A stretch of DNA of 64,000 nucleotides from JBCCIM01 sp965263205 (GCA_965263205.1 CBDHHF010000005.1:1-64000), one strand, 5' to 3'. Shown: positions 54,023 to 63,315, counted from the stretch's first letter. Made by a program: numbers and translations. The notes: generated by a model from the letters alone, not told the origin.

Positions 54023-54463
54023 ATGATTTGGGACAACCTCTACAAGTATCGCGACCATGGCCTGCTCATTTTCAGACTCGGCTTTGGCCTTGGCTTCTTA
54101 TTCTTCCACGGCTGGGGCAAGCTCATGGGTGGACCTGAAAGCTGGGCTGGATTAGGCAGCACGTTGGAAATGTTTGGGATCGGCTTCGGCCACACCTTTT
54201 TTGGATTTCTAGCAGCCTTTGCAGAATCAGTTGGCGGCGTAATGATTGCAGCCGGCCTGTTCTACCGGCCTATCGTAGCCTTGCTGGCCGGCACCATGCT
54301 GGTTGCTACGTTACGGCATGCTATTTCGGGAGAAGGTACGCCGGCGCATGCATTCAAAAACATGTTTGTCTTATTGGGTCTGCTCCCACTCGGCCCCGGC
54401 AAATACAGCCTTGATGCCATGATGGCTAAATCAAAAGCAGAAAAAGAAACAGCTGCGGCGTGA
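54023..54463 (+). CDS. DoxX family membrane protein
   Basis: 146 residues with four helices. GLLIFRLGFGLGFLFFHGWGKLMGG at the start, GFLAAFAESVGGVMIAAGLFYRPIVALLAGTML in the middle and the last helix FKNMFVLLGLLPLGPGKYSLDAMM are the DoxX pattern. DoxX proteins sit in the inner membrane and are often linked to thiol stress and thiosulfate or quinone chemistry. The intradiol dioxygenase gene follows 62 bases later and the redoxin gene precedes it. Confidence 0.93.
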   Translation: MIWDNLYKYRDHGLLIFRLGFGLGFLFFHGWGKLMGGPESWAGLGSTLEMFGIGFGHTFFGFLAAFAESVGGVMIAAGLFYRPIVALLAGTMLVATLRHAISGEGTPAHAFKNMFVLLGLLPLGPGKYSLDAMMAKSKAEKETAAA

Positions 54464-54525
54464 ACCATTCCCGAGTAAATGCTGTGATTTAACATGTCAC
54501 ACTCCCTTATATCGTATACTAGTCC

Positions 54526-55293
54526 ATGAAAAAGCTAACACGTAGACAAGTTGTACTGGGTATTGGTGCAGCCGGCGCTGGTGCAGCCCTTGCACCACTC
54601 GCCCTGCGAGAAAAACAAGTTGCTGCCATCTCCCCTTCTGCGTTACCCTCCTGCACCGTAACGCCGCAACAAACGGAAGGTCCGTTCTACTTCGACACCA
54701 AGATGATCCGCCAGGATATCACGGAGGGCCGGCCAGGCACTATCCTGGATCTGAAGCTCAAAGTTGTGGATGAGGCCTGCGAGCCCGTGCGCGATGCAGT
54801 GGTTGATATCTGGAGTTGCGATGCCGGCGGTATTTATTCAGGTTATGAAACCGTCTATACCAAAGACGGCGAGTTCAAGGAGCAACGCGGACGCCCCATG
54901 GATCGCTCAAAACCGGAAAACAAAGACCGCCCGCGTTTCCACCAGGAGCCCAACAACGAAGAAACGTACCTGCGGGGTGCCCAGGTAACCGACGCGAACG
55001 GCGAGGTAGCGTTCAAAACCATCTACCCAGGCTGGTACCCTGGCCGAGCCACGCATATTCATGTCAAGGTGTACCTGGATAACAACGACGTGTTTACCAG
55101 CCAGATTTACTTCCCTGAAGAGGTAAACGAGGCGGTTTACGCTGCTGATGAGTACAGCGCAAAATCAGGTAAGCGCACGATGAATGCCAAAGACGGCATT
55201 TTCAGGCGTGCTGATAAAGGCCCCATGGCCGAAATCACCGAGGTAGAAGGCGGATATGTTGGGACGCTTACGTTTGGGATCAAGCCGGCCTGA
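54526..55293 (+). CDS. Intradiol ring-cleavage dioxygenase, exported
   Basis: 255 residues. The N-terminus KKLTRRQVVLGIGAAGAGAALAPLAL is a twin-arginine-like signal. The catalytic domain holds the non-haem iron ligands of the protocatechuate/catechol dioxygenase fold: Tyr in GGIYSGYE, Tyr and two His in YPGWYPGRATHIHVK. TEGPFYFDTKMIRQDITEGRPG is the typical start. It cleaves aromatic diols between the hydroxyls. Export suggests action on external catechols, with the dienelactone hydrolase 3.7 kb upstream a possible later step (inference). Confidence 0.92.
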   Translation: MKKLTRRQVVLGIGAAGAGAALAPLALREKQVAAISPSALPSCTVTPQQTEGPFYFDTKMIRQDITEGRPGTILDLKLKVVDEACEPVRDAVVDIWSCDAGGIYSGYETVYTKDGEFKEQRGRPMDRSKPENKDRPRFHQEPNNEETYLRGAQVTDANGEVAFKTIYPGWYPGRATHIHVKVYLDNNDVFTSQIYFPEEVNEAVYAADEYSAKSGKRTMNAKDGIFRRADKGPMAEITEVEGGYVGTLTFGIKPA

Positions 55294-55311
55294 CACGCCC
55301 TAATTCCCCAG

Positions 55312-55345
55312 AGCCCCTGTGCGTACTTCGTTCAGGGGCTTTTTT
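55312..55345 (+). terminator. Rho-independent terminator after dioxygenase gene
   Basis: AGCCCCTG (55312-55319) pairs with CAGGGGCT (55333-55340), followed by TTTTT. Confidence 0.85.
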
Positions 55346-55526
55346 AATGTTTTAGCTTTTTGAAAATGGTTCTTAACAAAGCGCTTAAACTGCCTTAACG
55401 CTACAGAAGCACTGGCTTTATGCGCAGCCAACCATTTCATAAAGATATGATGACTGCCTCATGCTCCCCCGGTAACACGCTCGCCATACCATTTAAGGTA
55501 ACGACAACCCACCTTCCCCCAATGGT

Positions 55527-58226
55527 ATGAAAAAGCTAGACAACATCACCTTCGCCAGCAAATCACTCCTGCTGAGCTTCTTTTTGGTGCTTATTTCGCT
55601 TCCCCAAGCAAACGCCCAAACCTATGACCTCCGAGGCGTTGTGCTTGACGATGCCGGCAGGCCACTCCCCGGCGCCAATGCCATCATCAACACCCTGAAT
55701 ACCGGCAACGTAACCAACCTCGACGGTGAATTCCGTATTTCGGGACTCGAAGCCGGCACCTACACGCTGCAGGTATCTTTCATCGGATATGAAAGCAATA
55801 CGCTCGATGTTCAAGTTCCCCAAAATGAACCGCTCAGTGTAACACTACAACAATTTGCCCTGGAAACCGAAGGCGTTGTAGTCTACGGCACGTTGACTCG
55901 TGGCCAGGCCAAAGCCTTGAATGATCAGCGCAACGCACCAAATTTGCGCAACGTGGTTGCCTCTGAACAATTTGGTATTTTCCCCGATGTAAGCCTTGCT
56001 GAAACGGTTCAGCGTATCCCTGCGATCTCGATTACGCGAGACCAGGGTGAGGGTGAATTTGTCCAGATTCGTGGCATCCCCGAGCAATACAATGCCCTCA
56101 CCGTAGATGGCATTCGGATGCCGGCCATGGAGCCCGATGCCGGCCGCTCTGTAGGTCTCGATCTTATCCAATCCAACCTCGTGGAACGGGTCGTGGTCAC
56201 CAAAGCACTCACGCCCGATATGGATGGCGATGCACTGGGCGGCTCGGTTGACTTCCAGATGAAACGCGCTGGTGAGCGCCCGGAAGCAAGTCTGCTGGTG
56301 GGCGCCGGCATCAATGACCAGGCGTCAGAAATCCGCGATATACAGGGACGCGGCATCGAGGCTGTATCTGCACTGGCCAGTCGGCGTTTTTCGGGCAACA
56401 AGCTCGGTGTATTGCTAGCTGGCTCCTATAACAACACCGACCGCGGCTCCCTCTTCAAATCTTGGCGATATGAAGACGGAGTAAACTGGCGCCACCGCAT
56501 CACGGATTACGACGTAAGCCGGATTCGCTATGGCGCCGTCGCTTCGGCTGACTACAAGTTCGACGCGGATAACCGTATCGACTTCCTCTTCAACCTGAAC
56601 AGGTATCGCGACGATGAAATCCGCCGGCAGGCCCGCTACCAGTTCAATAATGGACGTGAAGAACGGCGTACGCGTAACCGTATTGAAGATCAGGATCAGT
56701 TCTTCACACGGCTCAGTGGTACCCATCGATTTGGCAAAGGCATTCAACTGAACTATACCGGCGCCTATGCACGCGCTGAAGAAGACCTGCCAGACAGGAC
56801 AGAATTCAGGTATCGGCGCGACGATGTGCCAGAACTCCTCGGTATTGCAGATACCCAGCGTCTCGTTTTTGCAGATGGTTTACAAACCACAACTGCACTC
56901 AATGCGCCTGATCCCCTTGCGTTTAACCGGGTCGAATTTGATCCGCGTAACGTTCGAGAATTCACATCGCTTGCCAAATTGGATCTAACCATTCCCCTCG
57001 ATGCATCGGAGCGTGTGTCGTTCAAAGTTGGTGGTAAATTTTCAAACCAGGATCGCAGGGTTCGGAGCAGCGAAGCCCGCGGTGGTGTGGTGGACGCCAC
57101 ATCAACGTCGATTGCAACGATTGGCGACGGCTCCTTTGGATTCCCCGATATTCGCTGGACTGATAGTGACTTCAGGGCGCTTGGGTTTGAACAGCCCATT
57201 GAAGACGATGAAGGGTACAATGGTGAAGAGCAGATTGTCGCCGGCTACCTGATGAATACCGCACAACTGACGCCACAACTCACCTCGCTGATCGGGGTTC
57301 GGGTTGAAAACACCAGCCACGAATACGCCGGCCTGGATGTCGATGAACAACTTGATGACGCAGGTGACTACACAACCGTGCTACCATCAGCTCACCTGAC
57401 GTACCGATTCGAAAGTGGTCTCCAATTAAGAGCAGCTTTTTCGACTGGACTTAGCCGGCCTGAATACACAACGCTGCTTCCGTTTGAAGATGTCTCCAGC
57501 GGCGACGACGACGACATCTTTATCAGAAGAGGCAATCCGGATTTGGACCCAACCCTCGCACGTAGCTTTGATTTGATGGGCGAGTGGTATACCAACCGAC
57601 TCGGCCTCTTCAGCTTCGGCGTGTTTGCCAAACTGCTGGATGATGTCATTGTATCCACGGTCTTCAGCGAGCCCTTTGAAGGTCAGACGGCGCAGGTACG
57701 CCAGCTCCGTAATGCCGGCAAAGCAGACCTATTCGGGATAGAAATTGCGTTCCAGCAAAGCCTTGCAGCGCTGAATGTCGCCGCCCTTGCACCCTTCCGC
57801 GTAAATGCCAACTATACGTTTACCACCTCGGAAGGCGACAACCTGTACGGAGATCTTGGTTTTACGCCTTCCACGTTCAACCTCGATGATTTGCCTTTGC
57901 TGAACAGCCCAAGACATGTAGGCAACTTGTCTTTGACATACGACAACAGCCGGCTTACCGCCGTACTGGCAGGTGTTTATCGCTCTTCCATCTTTAACAA
58001 GTTTGAAGATGAAATAGACATCTGGCTGGACGAGACCTTCCATCTTGATGCCTCGCTGGCCTACGCCTTTCCCCGGCAAAACTTGTCCGTCGTACTTGCG
58101 CTCAACAACCTGACAAACCAGGCCAACAGCGAATACGAGCACGACCCAAGTGAATCGATCAGCAGATTGCATGAAAAAGAATCGTATAGCTTCTGGACCA
58201 CGCTTGCGATCAAGTACAATTTCTAG
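55527..58226 (+). CDS. TonB-dependent receptor with carboxypeptidase-regulatory-like domain
   Basis: 899 residues. Signal peptide to NAQT (about 31). A carboxypeptidase D regulatory-like domain at 32-115 (DLRGVVLDDAGRPLPGANAIINTLNTGNVTNLDGEFRISGLEAG). Plug domain about 150-270 (VQIRGIPEQYNALTVDGIRMP, DALGGSVDFQMKR). The remainder is a 22-strand-type barrel with aromatic-rich strands, ending SFWTTLAIKYNF with terminal Phe. It imports a large substrate using TonB energy. No SusD-like partner is next to it, so a glycan role is not supported; the downstream secreted propeller-like protein may be a partner. Confidence 0.94.
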   Translation: MKKLDNITFASKSLLLSFFLVLISLPQANAQTYDLRGVVLDDAGRPLPGANAIINTLNTGNVTNLDGEFRISGLEAGTYTLQVSFIGYESNTLDVQVPQNEPLSVTLQQFALETEGVVVYGTLTRGQAKALNDQRNAPNLRNVVASEQFGIFPDVSLAETVQRIPAISITRDQGEGEFVQIRGIPEQYNALTVDGIRMPAMEPDAGRSVGLDLIQSNLVERVVVTKALTPDMDGDALGGSVDFQMKRAGERPEASLLVGAGINDQASEIRDIQGRGIEAVSALASRRFSGNKLGVLLAGSYNNTDRGSLFKSWRYEDGVNWRHRITDYDVSRIRYGAVASADYKFDADNRIDFLFNLNRYRDDEIRRQARYQFNNGREERRTRNRIEDQDQFFTRLSGTHRFGKGIQLNYTGAYARAEEDLPDRTEFRYRRDDVPELLGIADTQRLVFADGLQTTTALNAPDPLAFNRVEFDPRNVREFTSLAKLDLTIPLDASERVSFKVGGKFSNQDRRVRSSEARGGVVDATSTSIATIGDGSFGFPDIRWTDSDFRALGFEQPIEDDEGYNGEEQIVAGYLMNTAQLTPQLTSLIGVRVENTSHEYAGLDVDEQLDDAGDYTTVLPSAHLTYRFESGLQLRAAFSTGLSRPEYTTLLPFEDVSSGDDDDIFIRRGNPDLDPTLARSFDLMGEWYTNRLGLFSFGVFAKLLDDVIVSTVFSEPFEGQTAQVRQLRNAGKADLFGIEIAFQQSLAALNVAALAPFRVNANYTFTTSEGDNLYGDLGFTPSTFNLDDLPLLNSPRHVGNLSLTYDNSRLTAVLAGVYRSSIFNKFEDEIDIWLDETFHLDASLAYAFPRQNLSVVLALNNLTNQANSEYEHDPSESISRLHEKESYSFWTTLAIKYNF

Positions 58227-58241
58227 GATCTGATTGTTATC

Positions 58242-58283
58242 AACAGGCCGGCAGGGACTTGACACCTTGCCGGCCTGTTTTAT
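58242..58283 (+). terminator. Rho-independent terminator after TonB receptor gene
   Basis: AACAGGCCGGCA (58242-58253) pairs with TGCCGGCCTGTT (58268-58279), followed by TT. It lies 27 bases before the next gene's ATG. Confidence 0.8.
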
Positions 58284-58305
58284 GTCTTCCCGAATTCCCC
58301 CTGCC

Positions 58306-59097
58306 ATGCGCCAGATTTTCTTTTTGCTTGTCATCTTCCTCATTACCCCTGCCCACGCGCAAGACCATGCATTTGAGGAGCTCTATCGATTCCAGTCGCA
58401 AGATGCCCGCCAGGCGCCAGCCGTGGACGCGGCGCACGTGTATGTCATCAGTAATTATTCAATCAGCAAACACCACAAAACGACTGGCGAATTGGTGATG
58501 CGGTGGGAAGGTGAAGAATACAAACCATTCATTCATCTGAACAGCGGTATTGTACTGAATGATACGCTTTTTGCTGCGCATTCGAATTACCCGGTCATCC
58601 CCATGGCCAGCAGCATCGAAATGTTCGATCCGGAAACGTTGCAGCACATTGGTTCGCACAGCTTTGGCATTGGCTATGGGTCAGCAACCTGGATTGACCG
58701 AAAAGACGGCAACTGGTGGGTCGGCTTCGCAAACTATGAAGGCCGCGGTGGTGTACCGGGTAAAGGGCCGGCATGGACCAACATTGTAGTATTTGACGCG
58801 CAATGGCGCCGCGTTGGTGGCTACACCTTCCCGCAAGCCGTGATTGATCGCTTCCTCGACCGCTCAAACTCGGGCGCAGCGTTTGGCCCGAAGGGTTACC
58901 TGTATGCCACAGGGCATGATGCACCGGAAGTCTATGTCCTGAAGCTTCCCGAAGCCGGCACTATCCTCGAACTGGTGGCCATCGTCCCTGTTGCTGCAGA
59001 AGGTCAGGGCATAGCCTGGGACCCGAGTGATCCCGAAATCCTCTACACCTTGATCAAAAAGGACCGTAGCGTCATCGCTTCGCGGTTCAAACAATGA
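58306..59097 (+). CDS. Exported hypothetical protein, possible beta-propeller
   Basis: 263 residues from ATG 58306 (MRQIFFLLVIFLITPAHAQ, signal peptide). The mature part repeats short beta units of the type VYVISNYSISKHHKTTGELVMRWEGE, IVLNDTLFAAHSNYPVIPMASSIEMFDPETLQHIGSHSFGIGYGSATWIDR and LYATGHDAPEVYVLKLPEAG, which look like propeller blades. No catalytic motif was recognised. It lies between two hairpin terminators, directly after the TonB receptor gene. Function unknown. Confidence 0.78.
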   Translation: MRQIFFLLVIFLITPAHAQDHAFEELYRFQSQDARQAPAVDAAHVYVISNYSISKHHKTTGELVMRWEGEEYKPFIHLNSGIVLNDTLFAAHSNYPVIPMASSIEMFDPETLQHIGSHSFGIGYGSATWIDRKDGNWWVGFANYEGRGGVPGKGPAWTNIVVFDAQWRRVGGYTFPQAVIDRFLDRSNSGAAFGPKGYLYATGHDAPEVYVLKLPEAGTILELVAIVPVAAEGQGIAWDPSDPEILYTLIKKDRSVIASRFKQ

Positions 59098-59110
59098 TCC
59101 CGGCTTTGAT

Positions 59111-59155
59111 AAAGAAAGACCACCGGCAGCACAACTTGCCGGCGGCCTTCTTTTT
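59111..59155. terminator. Hairpin terminator
   Basis: AAAGAAAGACCACCGGCA and TGCCGGCGGCCTTCTTTTT pair with a few mismatches across a short loop and are followed on the plus strand by T residues. It closes the preceding secreted-protein gene. Confidence 0.7.
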
Positions 59156-59186
59156 GAGGCGATGTACATTCAATAATTATCACGTA

Positions 59187-59232
59187 CCCTCTCGAGAGGG
59201 TCGACCGTGATTCATCACGGTCGGGGTGTGTC
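59187..59232 (+). repeat. CTCTCGAGAG hairpin repeat, isolated copy
   Basis: ACCCTCTCGAGAGGGT is followed by the perfect hairpin GACCGTGA-TTCA-TCACGGTC and CGGGGTGTGTCT. Palindrome, hairpin and GGGGTGTGT are in the same order as in the 36.1-36.4 kb cluster, but the hairpin bases differ and the pairing is kept. Confidence 0.8.
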
Positions 59233-59239
59233 TACCATC

Positions 59240-59443
59240 CTACTTCAACAACACCATTGTCCGCGACACGCGCACCGGCCCAGCTGTCAGGCGGTACACA
59301 TACGTACCCGAAGCCACCGACTGACCAGATGCATCGCGGCCATCCCAGGCTGCTTCGTGGAATCCGGCTTCTCTTGCCCCTGAGACAAGCATTTGCACCC
59401 AATTCACCAAAGAGCCTCCAAAAACATAAGACGTGGTTTGTGT
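59240..59443 (-). pseudogene. Orphan T9SS C-terminal sorting domain remnant
   Basis: The minus strand is open from 59443 to the TAG at 59240-59242 and reads VQMLVSGAREAGFHEAAWDGRD, ASGQSVASGTYVYRLTAGPVRV, SRTMVLLK. This is the final part of a type IX sorting domain (compare SGTYFYRIEAAGK and AILVK in the DUF4331 protein). There is no upstream body, signal peptide or convincing start, and an in-frame TGA lies just beyond, so it is the tail left from a deleted secreted protein gene. It lies directly beside the CTCTCGAGAG repeat. Confidence 0.8.
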
Positions 59444-59541
59444 TCAGGAATGCTCACCGGGTGCTCACTTCGAGTAAATAAGCTGTCCGTGTTCTATTTT
59501 GCCCATTCCACGATGTGTCGAAAACCAGACTTACCACTGCT

Positions 59542-61050
59542 ATGCACCCCGCCTTTCGATCTGTCTTGTCCTTGCTGATCCTCTTCCCTCTCCTCTCCCA
59601 CGCTCAACCTTCGCCGGCTGAAATGATCGACGAATACGATGGCAAGCCGCGCGTGTTTGTGCTCAGCGATATCGGCAACGAACCCGATGATCAGATGTCG
59701 CTCACGCGCTTCCTCGTGTACGCCAACGAATTTGATATCGAGGGGCTCGTTGCGACCACCTCTACCTGGCAACGGGACATCGTCTCGCCGGAGATTATGC
59801 ATCGTGTCATCAACGGCTATGCTGAAGTACAGGAAAACCTGAACAAACACGCCGCCGGCTTTCCTTCAGCAGAGGTGTTGCGTGAGATGGTATCATCCGG
59901 TCAGTCGGCCTATGGGATGGCAGCCGTAGGTGAAGACAAGCTATCCGAAGGTGCGCGCCGGCTAATCGCGGCGGCAGACCGGGATGATACCCGTCCGCTT
60001 TGGGTAACGGTTTGGGGTGGTGCCAATACCCTGGCCCAGGCGCTCTGGCACGTGCGCGAAACGCGGTCAGCAGATGAAGTGGAGGAGCTGGTTGCCAAAC
60101 TTCGGGTGTATTCGATTTCCGACCAGGACGACGCCGGCCCATGGATCCGCAACAACTTCCCTGATCTCTTCTACATCGTCTGCCCTTCCTCCCCCGATGG
60201 CGCCCAGTACGCCCTGGCAACCTGGACGGGCATCGCCGGCGACGTGTATTATGACAATGCGCCCGGCGCTGACTACACCACGGTCACCAACGCGTGGCTC
60301 GATGAACACATCCGCAGCAAAGGGCCGTTGGGCAAAGCGTATCCCTGGTACCTGTTTATCATGGAAGGCGATACGCCATCATTCTTGAATCTCATTCCAA
60401 ACGGGTTAGCCAGCCATCAGCATCCCAATTGGGGCGGCTGGGGTGGCCGGTATGTGTATCGGACGTATTATGGAGAATCCAGCCCGCTCTGGACGCAAGG
60501 GGGCGACTCTTATCCCGGATCTGTAAACTCAAAAGATCGGGTTGTAGGCGTTGATGGAAAAACCTACGCCACCGACCACGCAACCATCTGGCGCTGGCGC
60601 GAAGCGTTCCAACACGACTTTGCCGCACGCATGGCCTGGACCATCGAGCCGTTTGAAGATGCCAACCACAATCCTGTGGTTATCGTAAATGGACAAGCAG
60701 GAAAAGCACCCATCCGAATTGACGCAACGGTTGGCGAACCGATAGTTGTTGACGCTGCCGGCACGATGGATCCGGACGGCGATGCAGTCACGTACCATTG
60801 GTTCATGTATGCAGAAGCACAATCGAATATCGCGAACCGTCCTGCAGCGCAGTTTGAAGGGGAAGAAGGGCGAGAAGAATTTGTTTACTTTGGCCCCCGG
60901 GTTTCCGTCACAGAGCCAAACAATGTTCAGGCTACGCTCCTGCCCAATCGCGCCGGCGAGACGCATGTTATTCTCGCCGTCAAAGATACCGGCACACCCA
61001 GTCTGACATCCTACCGGCGCATCATTTTGAATGTCAGTGACACCAACTGA
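59542..61050 (+). CDS. DUF1593 nucleoside-hydrolase-like exported protein
   Basis: 502 residues from ATG 59542 (MHPAFRSVLSLLILFPLLSHAQ, signal peptide). The domain starts GKPRVFVLSDIGNEPDDQMSLTRFLVYANEFDIEGLVATTSTWQRD, with the DxxxEPDD cluster typical of nucleoside-hydrolase-like folds and of DUF1593 (Sde182-type). It continues LWVTVWGGANTLAQALWHV and WIRNNFPDLFYIV. A C-terminal Ig-like domain (about 400-500, NHNPVVIVNGQAGKAPI to DPDGDAVTYHWFMY) completes the usual architecture. It is thought to act on plant or algal polysaccharide-derived material in related bacteria, but the reaction is not proven. Confidence 0.9.
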   Translation: MHPAFRSVLSLLILFPLLSHAQPSPAEMIDEYDGKPRVFVLSDIGNEPDDQMSLTRFLVYANEFDIEGLVATTSTWQRDIVSPEIMHRVINGYAEVQENLNKHAAGFPSAEVLREMVSSGQSAYGMAAVGEDKLSEGARRLIAAADRDDTRPLWVTVWGGANTLAQALWHVRETRSADEVEELVAKLRVYSISDQDDAGPWIRNNFPDLFYIVCPSSPDGAQYALATWTGIAGDVYYDNAPGADYTTVTNAWLDEHIRSKGPLGKAYPWYLFIMEGDTPSFLNLIPNGLASHQHPNWGGWGGRYVYRTYYGESSPLWTQGGDSYPGSVNSKDRVVGVDGKTYATDHATIWRWREAFQHDFAARMAWTIEPFEDANHNPVVIVNGQAGKAPIRIDATVGEPIVVDAAGTMDPDGDAVTYHWFMYAEAQSNIANRPAAQFEGEEGREEFVYFGPRVSVTEPNNVQATLLPNRAGETHVILAVKDTGTPSLTSYRRIILNVSDTN

Positions 61051-61082
61051 CCCAAGAAGTCCTTAGTCGACATTTGAAAGCA

Positions 61083-61118
61083 GAAAGCCCATCCCGGTCG
61101 TTGCCAGGACGGGCTTTT
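61083..61118. terminator. Terminator between convergent genes
   Basis: AAAGCCCATCC (61084-61094) and GGACGGGCTTT (61107-61117) pair with one wobble and are followed by a T. It serves DUF1593 and perhaps the convergent TPR gene. Confidence 0.75.
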
Positions 61119-61149
61119 CAGCATATTTCTTCCACAAAAACCCTGCTTC

Positions 61150-62850
61150 CTAGAAGCGCGATGCAGTCAGGGTGACATCAGCTTGCGCCCAGACATTGTC
61201 AAAGCGCTGCTGCACGTCGCTGGCGTCTTTGCCCTGTGCTTCAAGCGCCTGAATCAACCCAAACATTGCCCAGCCATTGCGCGGGTATTGCTCCAGGTCG
61301 GCTTCGTATACCTCCTCTGCGCCGGCTGCATCATTTACAGCAAGCAATGCTTTACCAAGCGTGTGCCGCGTTGGGTAATACCAGAATGGCGGTTCGGTGT
61401 AAGGCAGTTCATCCTGCGTTGCAACAGCCGTTCTGAAATGTGTAATGGCTGTGTCCATGTCGTCTTCAGCCATCGCAATTTCGCCCTGCACCAATGCGTC
61501 AGCAATGGTCAGCAATGAGGTAGCCGGATAGTAAATGGTATCCAGATGTTTGACATCAGCTGCTTCGCGGAGCGGAGTGAGTTTGGCGTGCTCAGCACGA
61601 GCGTTGTCCAGTTCCCCTTTACGCGCATAAGCGGTGGCCCGAACGTAATGCCAGATGGCGGTTGAGAACTCAAAATGCTCCGGTGGCGCCGGCTCAGCCA
61701 GTACATCATCCCATTGCCCAAACTGCGTAAGGGCCAACAACGGGATGGTATGAAAGAACTCAACACCCGGAAATTCTTCAATCATTTCAATTTGCACATT
61801 GGCCGCCACTTTACGCGCAGCCTCGATGGCAACAGCGCTCCGCCCTTCCATGCTCGACGCCGCCCACAAAAAATGGATGTTGTGGGGGTAGTACGCCGCA
61901 GGATAGAAGCCTTGCGCGTTACAGGCTTCGATGTAGGCTTCGTCTACGGCAGCAGCCATTTCGTTTACCTTTGAGGCATCGGCGTAACGCCCTACACGCC
62001 AGTAAATATGGGATGGCATATGCACCAGGTGGCCGGCGCCGGGTACAAGATCTACCAACCGATCTGCCGGTGCTTCAGCGCGTTCCGGCGTAGATGAGGC
62101 TTCAACAGCGTGGATGTACAGATGGATTGCCAGCGGGTGATCCGGCGTGCGTTCCAATACCGTCTCTAGCGCATCGATTACCTCAACCGTAAGCGGCTTC
62201 GGATTATCAGGGTCCACCCAGTAATCCCACGGCATCGTGTTCATCATCGACTCAGCAAACAAGGTTGCCGCTTCGTCATCATCCGGGTATTTTTCATACA
62301 GGGCACGCATCGCATCTACATACGCCAGATCCAGGGCCTCCCGCGGTGATTCAGGATCTCCGTTGTACCTCGTTGCTAATGCATCAATAAAGTCTCCTTC
62401 TTTTTCAGAAGCGTGCTCCTTCAACGCTACAGCCTTCTGTATAGCCGCATACGCTGCAGTACGCGACGCAGGGGTCATCACCACTTTACCATTGCTGGTT
62501 ACATTGATGTTGGGCCCCAGCGCAAGGGCTTCGCCCCAGTAGCACATGGCACAGAGCGAGTCGAGGGTTTGCGCGGCTTTAAACGAACGGACGGACTCAG
62601 CGTGGTTAAACGCAAAATCGATAACAAGTCCCTGATCAAAATACCGCTGGGCATCCGGATCGTTTACCGTAACGGTGCGATGGTATGTACCCATGCCATC
62701 AAAAAGTGGTGCGCCGGCACGCTGCGCCAATTCAGCGCGAGCCGCGTCTGATTCAGCGTTTGCCTGTTCGGGCGTTTTGTTGCCCGCACACGCCGTGAGC
62801 GTAATTGCTACCAGCAGGCAAAGGATGTTGGTTAACGTGTTCCAGTTCAT
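61150..62850 (-). CDS. TPR lipoprotein
   Basis: 566 residues. A lipobox (ITLTACAG, Cys about 21) marks a lipoprotein. After an N-terminal section (FDGMGTYHRTVTVNDPDAQRYFDQGLVIDFAFNHAESVRSFKAAQTLDSLCAMCYWGEALALGPNIN), TPR helices extend to the end (AYARKGELDNARAEHAKLTPL, GKALLAVNDAAGAEEVYEADLEQYPRNGWAMFGLIQALEAQGK). This two-part form is a common but uncharacterised family. HMPSHIYWRVGRYADA and the several His residues might bind a ligand. It is convergent with the DUF1593 gene. Confidence 0.87.
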   Translation of the reverse strand: MNWNTLTNILCLLVAITLTACAGNKTPEQANAESDAARAELAQRAGAPLFDGMGTYHRTVTVNDPDAQRYFDQGLVIDFAFNHAESVRSFKAAQTLDSLCAMCYWGEALALGPNINVTSNGKVVMTPASRTAAYAAIQKAVALKEHASEKEGDFIDALATRYNGDPESPREALDLAYVDAMRALYEKYPDDDEAATLFAESMMNTMPWDYWVDPDNPKPLTVEVIDALETVLERTPDHPLAIHLYIHAVEASSTPERAEAPADRLVDLVPGAGHLVHMPSHIYWRVGRYADASKVNEMAAAVDEAYIEACNAQGFYPAAYYPHNIHFLWAASSMEGRSAVAIEAARKVAANVQIEMIEEFPGVEFFHTIPLLALTQFGQWDDVLAEPAPPEHFEFSTAIWHYVRATAYARKGELDNARAEHAKLTPLREAADVKHLDTIYYPATSLLTIADALVQGEIAMAEDDMDTAITHFRTAVATQDELPYTEPPFWYYPTRHTLGKALLAVNDAAGAEEVYEADLEQYPRNGWAMFGLIQALEAQGKDASDVQQRFDNVWAQADVTLTASRF

Positions 62851-63315
62851 GATTCCATTTAACTAATTAAACAGTGGGTGGCCCCCGATGTACATAGAGG
62901 GCGTTTAAGAAGCGCCAAGAGATGGGAAAAGCGTCTCACATGAGAGCCTTGAAATTATTTAGCACCCCAGGTTATGCAGACAATTAGCAGGGAAATCAAT
63001 GTTTTTGAAGCATATAGGATATATCAAGGCGTTTTTTGCAGCGTGATGCAGCGCATTCCTGAATCCAGTTCAGGACAAGCTGTGTGAGGAAAAGAACGAA
63101 GATATATGCAATATGGGCAAAAACAGTCTTCTCAAGTTGATTGTCTACACGACCCAAAATACGTTTAGACTCCAGTGTCTGATTTAGAATAACTTTATTA
63201 AATCAGCAAATCAATAATACGAATACAGGATAAGGTTAAGATTCTTCGCTTCTATGTTAAGATTGCATTGGCTATTTTCAGCAAACGCCACCCATCAAAC
63301 TGCCTGTACTGCACC
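62851..63315. other. Gene-free stretch, AT-rich
   Basis: 465 bases between the divergent TPR lipoprotein and hydrolase genes. AT-rich around 63180-63240. No hairpin, repeat or convincing short gene was seen. It must hold both promoters. Confidence 0.5.

Noticed and set aside
55527..58226. A polysaccharide utilisation locus around the TonB receptor
   Set aside because: No SusD-like lipoprotein and no glycoside hydrolase adjoin it; DUF1593 2 kb downstream is not enough.
57729..58343. 204-codon minus-strand frame at the end of the TonB receptor gene
   Set aside because: Antisense to the barrel C-terminus and extending over the terminator; no motif.
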